From Candidatus Vicinibacter affinis (GTDB taxonomy: Bacteria > Bacteroidota > Bacteroidia > Chitinophagales > Saprospiraceae), in the NCBI GenBank assembly GCA_016714365.1, contig JADJNH010000005.1, positions 1,774,501 through 1,838,500 of the forward strand: a stretch of 64,000 bases of DNA. Reading direction: 5' to 3'. The position numbers and the translations under genes were made by a program. The notes beneath the pieces are model-generated. The model was not told the DNA's origin, searched no databases, and saw only the letters and a list, made by a program, of their open reading frames with translations. Of the stretch, positions 54,164 through 61,039 are shown piece by piece. The first letter of the stretch is position 1; every line of letters begins with the position of its first letter.

Positions 54164-56644
54164 TTAATGAATAAATTTATAGCATTGAATTTTGTCATCC
54201 TTTTTAATCTCAAGGATGTATATACCCGATGGCATATTTAGATTAATTTTATTGATTGGTTGTTGGATATGCTCGTGTTCTGAAAAAATTCTACCGTCGA
54301 TACTTAATATTCTAACAGAATTTACTTCATCATTGTCATAATTTATAATGAGCTCATTGCTCATAGGACTAGAATATATTTTTATTTGTGAAAAAATATC
54401 TAAATTTTCAACGGCTGTTGTATTTGAATTATGGAGCCTTGTAATACGGTTTTTTCCAATTCCATTATAAGAAGTGAATTCACCACCTATTATAATCTTA
54501 CCATCTCCTTGTAAACTGACTGACTGAATGTCTCCATCTGCTCCAATGCCTGGATCAAATGTCTGATCTAAGCTTCCATTTTCATGAAGTTTAGCAATCC
54601 TAATTCTACTCACTGAATTAAAACTTGAAAATCCACCAGCGACAATTATTTTATTATCTTTTTGAATTGCTATCCTATTAATTTCGCCGGTAGGGCCCTC
54701 TTTGCTAGTGTTAAAGGATGCATCTATAGATCCATCCATATTTAGTCTGGTTAAATTTGTATTGCGAGAATTTAAAACGCCAAAGCTTCCACCAATTAAT
54801 ATTTTATTGTCTGTTTGAATGGCAATAGAATTGATCGCAATTACACGATTTAATTTAGGGTCAAAACTAAGATCCAGGGTGCCGTCAATATGCAATCTGG
54901 CAATTCCTGCTCTTGTAATCCCACCGTATCTATTAAATGAGCCACCGACAATTATTTTTCCATCGGATTGAATGGCAATTGAATTAATGTCACCACCTGT
55001 TGCTCTAAATCCAGCTTCAAACGTATTGTCAAAAGTTCCATCAGAATAAAGTCGAACAATCTTTTCGTCAAATCCACCGGCTAAAAGAATTTTTCCATCA
55101 GATTGCAGAGCCACAGCTTTTATAACATCATCTGCATAGAATCCCGGGACAAATGAATTATCTAAAGTTCCATTCATATTTAATCTGGCTACATACCGCC
55201 TTTTTACTTTATTAAATTCATTAAAGAATCCGACCACGATGATTTTACCATCTGGTTGAATAAGAGTGGAATTCACAAAATAGTCAAATCCAGAGCCTGT
55301 ATTAAATGTTGGATCAACTGTGCCATTAATTAATAATCTCGTGATAAAATTATTGGAAATGCCATTAAATTCTGTAAACCATCCTGATGCAATAATTTTA
55401 CCATCTGATTGAATGGACGTAGAATTTACCCATCCATTTGATCCTGTATTAGTATTGAAAAATTGATCCATCGTACCATACTGATTTATTCGAATGAGAT
55501 CTTTAATTTCTGTTCCAAAAAAAAGTCTGTCCGTTCCTCCCAGAAGAATTTTACCATCGATCTGAATAAGAATGCTTGATATACCCAACAAAAAAGTATT
55601 GTATTTTGTAATCATTGGAACAAAGGTTAAATCCTTTGAACCATCTGGATTTAACCTGGCCAGGCCGGTTGAAAGGTTTCCTTTTGAATCAAAAATAAGG
55701 CTTCCTCCTGTAAGAATCCTACCATCCTTTTGCAATGCCATTGCCCTACCTGTAAAGCTGCTCCAAGATGGGTTAAAAGAGGAGTCCAGTGTTCCATTAG
55801 TATTTAATCGCGCTATACCTAGTCTTGTCGAATCATTATAAAATGCGAAATATCCCCCAACTAAGATTTGACCGTCTGGTTGAATGATTATTGAATTTAC
55901 GTCGTCTATAAAACCTTTTCCAATACCAAATGAATTATCAATTAGTCCATTATTTTGGATCCTTAGAATGTTATTTCTTGGTATCCCATTATAGAAATCA
56001 AAATCACCTCCTACAAGGATATTGCCATCATTTTGAATTGCAAGAGCTAAAACTTCATCAGTACCTGAGCCAGGATTGAAGCTAGAATCTAAAGATCCAT
56101 TTGGATGGATTCGTGCTATGCTGTTGATTTGATATCCATTATAAAATCCGAATTTACCACCAAGGATGATTTTTCCATCACCTTGTAAGACAAGAGTCAT
56201 GATGCGATTATCTACACCTGTTCCGGGATTAAAAGTGGTATCAATAGATCCATTGGAATTTAGACGGGCAATGCCTCGTCTTAAAATCCCAGAATTATAT
56301 CCATATGAACCAGCTACAAGTATTTTTCCATCCGGTTGAATAATTATTTTATGAACTTCTCCTGAAAAGGTGAGGTTTGATTTGAATGTGGTATCTAAAG
56401 ATCCGTTTGAATTTAACCTAGCGATGCTATTAATTTTTGTATGGTTATACTTTGTAAAATCTCCACCAATGATTATCTTGCCATCAGATGCTGCTGCTAT
56501 TGTGTTGATCGAATTATCCGGACCATCCCCCTGCCCATATCCATAATCCGTTGTGTTGAAACTAAGATCAATGTTTCCGGATTGGGAGTAATTCGAAGTA
56601 TAACAAAGTAGAATGCAAAGAAAAATTGTAAATTTTGAATGCAT
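54164..56644 (-). CDS. Delta-60 repeat surface protein with T9SS sorting domain
   Basis: An 826-residue secreted protein. Signal peptide MHSKFTIFLCILLCYTSNYSQ, then 14 delta-60 repeats of about 54 residues, each with a core like DGKIIIGGDF and a following ARLNxNGSLDxxF. The C-terminal domain (about 755-826: QIKIYSSPMSNELIINYDNDEVNSVRILSIDGRIF ... GIYILEIKKDDKIQCYKFIH) is a type A T9SS sorting signal, so the protein should be exported by the type IX system and anchored or released at the surface. The frame is open from 56767, but that extension lies in the IS30 end; the ATG at 56644 is right. Ligand unknown. Confidence 0.9.
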   Translation of the reverse strand: MHSKFTIFLCILLCYTSNYSQSGNIDLSFNTTDYGYGQGDGPDNSINTIAAASDGKIIIGGDFTKYNHTKINSIARLNSNGSLDTTFKSNLTFSGEVHKIIIQPDGKILVAGSYGYNSGILRRGIARLNSNGSIDTTFNPGTGVDNRIMTLVLQGDGKIILGGKFGFYNGYQINSIARIHPNGSLDSSFNPGSGTDEVLALAIQNDGNILVGGDFDFYNGIPRNNILRIQNNGLIDNSFGIGKGFIDDVNSIIIQPDGQILVGGYFAFYNDSTRLGIARLNTNGTLDSSFNPSWSSFTGRAMALQKDGRILTGGSLIFDSKGNLSTGLARLNPDGSKDLTFVPMITKYNTFLLGISSILIQIDGKILLGGTDRLFFGTEIKDLIRINQYGTMDQFFNTNTGSNGWVNSTSIQSDGKIIASGWFTEFNGISNNFITRLLINGTVDPTFNTGSGFDYFVNSTLIQPDGKIIVVGFFNEFNKVKRRYVARLNMNGTLDNSFVPGFYADDVIKAVALQSDGKILLAGGFDEKIVRLYSDGTFDNTFEAGFRATGGDINSIAIQSDGKIIVGGSFNRYGGITRAGIARLHIDGTLDLSFDPKLNRVIAINSIAIQTDNKILIGGSFGVLNSRNTNLTRLNMDGSIDASFNTSKEGPTGEINRIAIQKDNKIIVAGGFSSFNSVSRIRIAKLHENGSLDQTFDPGIGADGDIQSVSLQGDGKIIIGGEFTSYNGIGKNRITRLHNSNTTAVENLDIFSQIKIYSSPMSNELIINYDNDEVNSVRILSIDGRIFSEHEHIQQPINKINLNMPSGIYILEIKKDDKIQCYKFIH

Positions 56645-56693
56645 AATTGTAAAATTTAATATTTCTTTATATTTATTATTGCTGAGATCAACA

Positions 56694-57780
56694 AATAAGT
56701 GCAATTTTTCAAAAAAAAAGGAAAAAAAGCCTTTAAGGGCTTTTTTCCTTTTGACCAAGTAGTGCAATCTTTGGATTGTCTATGTCAAAAAATTACAACC
56801 AGCTCAGCTTAGAGCAAAGATACCAGATTGAGGCTTTATTTGAAGCCGGAATGAAGCAAAAATTGATTGCCGAAAAAATTGATGTCCATCCATCTACGGT
56901 GTGTCGAGAATTAAAGAGAAATATTGCCCAAAGAGGTCAAACTGCAGGCACTTACAAAGCTAACAATGCACAGAGAAAGACAATATTGCGACATCAAAAC
57001 AAACCGAAACGAATAATATTTACGGATAAGATAAAATCAATAGTGGCTAATCAGCTCAAAATAGATAAGTGGAGTCCAGAACTAATAAGTAATGCTGCAA
57101 AATTGAACAACATAACTGCGGTAAGCCATGAACGAATTTATCGGTGGATATGGGAATGTAAGCACTCAAATACCAAGGAAAACAGACAATATAAAGACCT
57201 ATACAAGTATCTTAGACACTGCAAGAGACGACGCAAACGAGGTAACAGGAAAGACAACAGAGGAGTTATTCTAAATCGAACGCCAATAGAAAAACGGCCA
57301 TCTATTGTATCCAAACGCAAGCGATTGGGTGACTTAGAAGTAGACCTTATGATGGGCAAAAATCATAAAGCCGCATTATTAGTGCTAACAGATAGGGCTA
57401 GTTTACATACCCGAATAAAAAAGTTATCTGGTAAGGATAGTATAAATGTTATGAAAGGTATTATATCATGCATAAAGAAAAACAAGTACAAGCCACGGAC
57501 CTTAACTTTTGATAATGACCTGGCTTTTAGTCGTCATCATGAAATTGCAAAGTTGTTTAATGTGTCTACGTATTTTACTAGGCCCTATACAAGTCAAGAC
57601 AAGGGAACAGTCGAAAATAGAATAGGAGTAATCAGAAGATACTTTCCAAAGAAAACTAATCTTATATTTGTAACCGATAAACAGGTCCGTTATGTTGAAA
57701 AAATGTTAAACAACAGACCTATAAGAAAATTTAATTATTTAACTGCTAATCAAGTGCTACTTGAAAAAATTGCACTTATT
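56694..57780 (+). mobile_element. IS30-family insertion sequence
   Basis: About 1.09 kb bounded by inverted repeats: left AATAAGTGCAATTTTTCAA (56694-56712) and right 57761-57780, differing by one T. It carries one transposase gene. A strong hairpin (56718-56750) just inside the left end would shield it from outside transcription. No clear target-site duplication is seen. It sits about 50 bp upstream of the delta-60 gene. Confidence 0.85.
56718..56750. terminator. Subterminal hairpin of the IS30 element
   Basis: AAGGAAAAAAAGCC pairs with GGGCTTTTTTCCTT around a short loop; A- and T-rich on both sides, so it can act as a terminator in either direction. Confidence 0.6.
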
Positions 57781-57786
57781 AATTGA
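56782..57786 (+). CDS. IS30 family transposase
   Basis: A 334-residue DDE transposase. N-terminal HTH (LSLEQRYQIEALFEAGMKQKLIAEKIDVHPSTVCRELKRN) binds the ends; the catalytic domain has LGDLEVDLMMGKNHKAALLVLTDRAS (first Asp), LTFDNDLAF (second Asp) and DKGTVENRIGVIRRYFPK (Glu). ATG at 56782 (a TTG at 56776 is an alternative). The inverted repeat lies inside the last codons and the stop codon TGA is at 57784-57786, just past it, so the final residues may be supplied by the flanking DNA. Appears intact. Confidence 0.94.
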   Translation: MSKNYNQLSLEQRYQIEALFEAGMKQKLIAEKIDVHPSTVCRELKRNIAQRGQTAGTYKANNAQRKTILRHQNKPKRIIFTDKIKSIVANQLKIDKWSPELISNAAKLNNITAVSHERIYRWIWECKHSNTKENRQYKDLYKYLRHCKRRRKRGNRKDNRGVILNRTPIEKRPSIVSKRKRLGDLEVDLMMGKNHKAALLVLTDRASLHTRIKKLSGKDSINVMKGIISCIKKNKYKPRTLTFDNDLAFSRHHEIAKLFNVSTYFTRPYTSQDKGTVENRIGVIRRYFPKKTNLIFVTDKQVRYVEKMLNNRPIRKFNYLTANQVLLEKIALIN

Positions 57787-57858
57787 ACTTACAATTCATT
57801 AATTGATAGAATTCATAAATTGTTAGACTAAAGTTAGTAAATATAATTTATGATTTCT

Positions 57859-58440
57859 TTATAATGATTTAAGCCTTAGTGTAAGCATATTTTTAGATTC
57901 TAGAAATGCGGCTTCTAAGGCTTTTGTTGCCCTTTCTTTTGCATTTGACTTTCCACTAAAGGCGTTTCCGATTTTATTTTTATGTGACCCGGTAACTTTT
58001 TCTCTAAAAATAACTTCCCCATCATTTATTCGAGTAAGTTTCCATGTCATTATTATTTCCAGGCTTAATTTGCTGAATGCTGTTATAACCTTACCGGAGG
58101 AAATGGATTCCAATCTGCAGTCCAGTTGATAAATTGGTTTTTGATCTGATTCAGTTATACAATCAGCATATTTTGAAGTGCTAAGCAAATTGTTAAATAG
58201 TTCATTATATTGTCTTAGAGATTCGTCATAATAATCGTATGTCCATCCCATATCATCAGGAGTGTTCATGCCTTCAATCGAGTAACTTTTAAATGGTGCA
58301 CAGATTGAAATGTCAATTTTTTCTTTTGAAGGATAATTAATGGTAAAGGGCTCTATTTTGATTGTTTGACAAAATGTTTTAATTGAAAACAAAAAAACGA
58401 GTGATAAGCAAATTGCATTAGCCTTAAATTGTTTTTTCAT
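57859..58440 (-). CDS. Exported protein of unknown function, partner of ankyrin gene
   Basis: A 193-residue protein with a signal peptide (about 1-25, ending KTFCQ). The mature part (MTWKLTRINDGEVIFREKVTGSH ... GKSNAKERATKALEAAFLESKNMLTLRL) resembles periplasmic lipoprotein-like domains that carry an alpha-beta fold and end with a repeated A/N-rich helix, but no family is firmly recognised. It follows the ankyrin gene by 10 bases on the same strand, so the two probably work together. Function unknown. Confidence 0.7.
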   Translation of the reverse strand: MKKQFKANAICLSLVFLFSIKTFCQTIKIEPFTINYPSKEKIDISICAPFKSYSIEGMNTPDDMGWTYDYYDESLRQYNELFNNLLSTSKYADCITESDQKPIYQLDCRLESISSGKVITAFSKLSLEIIMTWKLTRINDGEVIFREKVTGSHKNKIGNAFSGKSNAKERATKALEAAFLESKNMLTLRLKSL

Positions 58441-58450
58441 ACAGAATTAA

Positions 58451-59899
58451 TTAATTATTATTTAAATATTGACTCAATTTAGACATAAATTCCGATTTTG
58501 AAATTTTATTTTGATTTAGGGATTCAATAAATGGTTTTAATTTTTGACAAATACTTATTTGTTTTTTTAAATAGATATTAATTGAATTTAAGTCACTAGA
58601 TTCAATGGTAGGATAATCTACACTTGAATATCCGAAGCCTGTTGATTTGGCATCAATACTGGCCTGATAGCTAGCAGCAGCAACGGCTAATGCGACTATG
58701 CCTGCTTGGAGAATTTTTCTATTTACAATTTTGTGACTAATTCCTCTTGCACTGTCGGAAAACATCTTTTCGGCGATCTGTAGTTGTTCGACTAAATTCT
58801 GCCTATTTTGGTCTGTCAGAATGGATTCAGAAACGCCATGATAGACAAGTTGAGAAAGCATGGAACCAAATGCATGTTCTGCATCTAAATTTATTCTTAC
58901 AGGTTTTTCACCCATTTTTATAAGTGATACAATAGCATCTATCCTTCTGTAATAGGCAGCCCAATGAAGTGGGTTGGCCCCAATTGCATCATAATTGTGG
59001 AATTCTTTAGAAATAGAATCTAATAATTTTATACAAGCTAAATTTCCTCCTTTAACCATTAAATACTCTTCAGGTTCTCCTTTTTTATCCACCTTAAATA
59101 TTTCACTACGGCTTCCCTTTGCAGCTAAATGCATTAAGTTCTCTTGCCTGGAATTTAATTGATTTATTTTGGCACCTGCAAGAAATAATGGTTCAATGAG
59201 GTGATTGTTTCCATTCATAATTGCCAATTGCAATGAACTTAAAGATGAAAAATCTCCATAATTTAGCTTTGATTGGCAATCCACATCCAGCTTATGAAAA
59301 ATAATGCTTTTAATACATGATAAATGTCCATTGATACTGGCTAAATGAATTGGGGCGAAGCAATCTCTATCTGATTCACAAGGATTTAATTTTACTTTCA
59401 TCAAATAACTTACTATTGCTGGATAGCCATGTGCGGAAGCAAGTTTAAATAAATCTTCAGAATCTTCAATATGTAATTTTTGTGCGATCATAAATGAAAC
59501 TAATGTATCAAGTCTGAGTACGACAGCATAATAAAGTGGACTTCTACCTTTCTTATCGAATAAATTAATATGTGCACCATTTTTAATTAGCGAGATGCAT
59601 AAATCATTGAATTTGTTTTGATGTGTTATTAATTCTGTGTTTTGAAGGTACTTATTTTTTTTCTTTAGTGCGGTAAATTGTGAAGGACTAATTCCTGCTT
59701 GAAATATAGAATAAAATATCGGAGTCCATCCTAGTTTGCCACTGGCTTGATTTAAACTCGATAACTTATTTGTGAATTCCATTGCCTTTTCATAATTACC
59801 TTGTTCAATTGCATCAGAGAGTGGATTTTTTTGACCATAAATCTCCGCAAAAGTCAATATAATCAGAAAGTGAGAAATTCTGTAAATTAGACGTTTCAT
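58451..59899 (-). CDS. Exported ankyrin-repeat protein
   Basis: A 482-residue protein with a signal peptide (MKRLIYRISHFLIILTFAEIYGQ) and about seven ankyrin repeats from about 33 to 330: LGWTPIFYSIFQAG, GRSPLYYAVVLRLDTLVSFMI, CFAPIHLASINGHLSCIKSII, SSLQLAIMNGNNHLIEPLFLAGA, ENLMHLAAKGS and GANPLHWAAYYRRIDAIVSLI. The C-terminal 150 residues are helical with a short hydrophobic segment (ILQAGIVALAVAAASYQAS). Export of an ankyrin protein suggests a role at the cell surface or in the periplasm. First gene of a pair with the 57859 gene. Binding partner unknown. Confidence 0.85.
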   Translation of the reverse strand: MKRLIYRISHFLIILTFAEIYGQKNPLSDAIEQGNYEKAMEFTNKLSSLNQASGKLGWTPIFYSIFQAGISPSQFTALKKKNKYLQNTELITHQNKFNDLCISLIKNGAHINLFDKKGRSPLYYAVVLRLDTLVSFMIAQKLHIEDSEDLFKLASAHGYPAIVSYLMKVKLNPCESDRDCFAPIHLASINGHLSCIKSIIFHKLDVDCQSKLNYGDFSSLSSLQLAIMNGNNHLIEPLFLAGAKINQLNSRQENLMHLAAKGSRSEIFKVDKKGEPEEYLMVKGGNLACIKLLDSISKEFHNYDAIGANPLHWAAYYRRIDAIVSLIKMGEKPVRINLDAEHAFGSMLSQLVYHGVSESILTDQNRQNLVEQLQIAEKMFSDSARGISHKIVNRKILQAGIVALAVAAASYQASIDAKSTGFGYSSVDYPTIESSDLNSINIYLKKQISICQKLKPFIESLNQNKISKSEFMSKLSQYLNNN

Positions 59900-60099
59900 T
59901 GTAATAACTTTGACCTGATTGTCTTTAGCAAATATAATATATTTTGGTTTTAATTAATTTTAATTTTAATTATGTTTGAGAAGTTAATCTTGGACAGTAT
60001 CCTGTAATTGTTGACCAAGTGAACATAATATGATTCAGACCAGGGATCTAATTTAGTAAGTAGGCTTTCATTTAGTTTTGTGCTAAAGTATGAGTGCTT
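59900..60099. other. Intergenic region upstream of the ankyrin gene
   Basis: AT-rich, no supported gene. It must contain the ankyrin gene promoter on the minus strand; no certain element was found. Confidence 0.4.
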
Positions 60100-60261
60100 T
60101 TATAATCTATGAACAATCCAAATAAGTTGAATTAACTGAAAATTGTAAATCGGGCTATCTCTAGGATCCACTTCACTAAAAGTATAGCAGAATCCATAGG
60201 TGATAAATTCATCCTGGAAGCAAACAAAATTCTCATCTATACGAATTTTTTGGATGGCCAA
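60100..60261 (-). CDS. Possible 53-residue protein downstream of the HTH gene
   Basis: A TTG-initiated frame of 53 codons, 17 bases after the HTH gene stop, on the same strand. The product (KIRIDENFVCFQDEFITYGFCYTF ... PIYNFQLIQLIWIVHRL) has a protein-like composition. It might be a small partner, for instance of a toxin-antitoxin type pair, or the remains of a longer gene. No homology recognised; the call is tentative. Confidence 0.3.
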   Translation of the reverse strand: MAIQKIRIDENFVCFQDEFITYGFCYTFSEVDPRDSPIYNFQLIQLIWIVHRL

Positions 60262-60278
60262 TACAAACTAGAGCTGCT

Positions 60279-60749
60279 TCACATTTCTAAAATATAACCC
60301 TTGGACAATAAGTAATAATAAAACAGGGCTCTAACCGTTTTACCCATTGGTTTGGAGCCATTTATCCATTTGGATATTTCGTTTTTGTGTATGCCAAAGG
60401 CCCTTTCAAATTCTTTATTGCTAATCTTGAGTTTACCCGTAAGATCGTGCAGATATTTATCATTTATTATATCACATGGATTTTGAATATAAGTCAATGG
60501 ATGCACCCTAATTGTTCTTGGAGCTAGAGCACTATCAAATGTTTCATGAACAATTTCAACAATTCTCGACCTTGAAAAATATTTGGCATTAGAGGTTTTA
60601 AATTGCTCAGCTCTGATCACTGAATATTTGTCATCCAGGAAAATGACCTCAAAGTGAATATTGGATTGTCTTTTATTAATTTCTATTTCCTGAACTAAAG
60701 TATTGTACAGTTCTTCAGATATAGTTGTTTTTAAATCCGTGATTTCCAT
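60279..60749 (-). CDS. Helix-turn-helix protein
   Basis: A 156-residue cytosolic protein. The C-terminal third holds an XRE-like helix-turn-helix (LTGKLKISNKEFERAFGIHKNEISKWINGSKPMGKTVRALFYYYLL). The N-terminal part is alpha-beta with no known domain (ISEELYNTLVQEIEINKRQSNIHFEVIFLDDKYSVIRAE). Placement of the HTH at the C terminus is seen in some antitoxins and in phage-type regulators. Copy 2 of the 70-bp repeat lies in its upstream region. ATG at 60747-60749. Confidence 0.75.
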   Translation of the reverse strand: MEITDLKTTISEELYNTLVQEIEINKRQSNIHFEVIFLDDKYSVIRAEQFKTSNAKYFSRSRIVEIVHETFDSALAPRTIRVHPLTYIQNPCDIINDKYLHDLTGKLKISNKEFERAFGIHKNEISKWINGSKPMGKTVRALFYYYLLSKGYILEM

Positions 60750-60824
60750 ATATTTATTTTAGTCTTCAAAGATACATTTTTTGTAAAGGCGCAAGCTGGC
60801 ACTCAACTTAATAGCTAGCCTTCT

Positions 60825-60894
60825 ATTTTACCGATAATCGGTCCATACCTACCGATAATCGGTTCAGAGCTACCGTTCCTCGGTTTACTCAGCA
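60825..60894 (+). repeat. 70-bp palindrome-array repeat, copy 2
   Basis: Same three units on a 21-bp period as copy 1; here both first and second units are exact ACCGATAATCGGT palindromes. It lies just upstream of the promoter of the large surface-protein gene, and 76 bp upstream of the HTH gene on the other strand, so it could serve either. Confidence 0.85.
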
Positions 60895-60912
60895 TTTTTC
60901 GAACAGGCAAAC

Positions 60913-60920
60913 TATTTTTG
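60913..60920 (+). promoter_or_regulatory. -7 promoter element of the surface-protein gene
   Basis: TATTTTTG fits TAnnTTTG, 19 bp after the end of repeat copy 2; the ATG lies 120 bp further on. Confidence 0.45.
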
Positions 60921-61039
60921 TAAGGATTTAAGTGCACGGTAAATCAAGGAGGTAGACACCCGAAAATCACCTTCCTGTTTAATGGTTTTCGGCCCAATGC
61001 CTGAAGGGTATGAAGGCATATAAACCTAATTATTCAACT

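Noticed and set aside
56645..56767. 41-residue N-terminal extension of the delta-60 protein
   Set aside because: Encoded by the IS30 left end; the signal peptide begins at the ATG at 56644.
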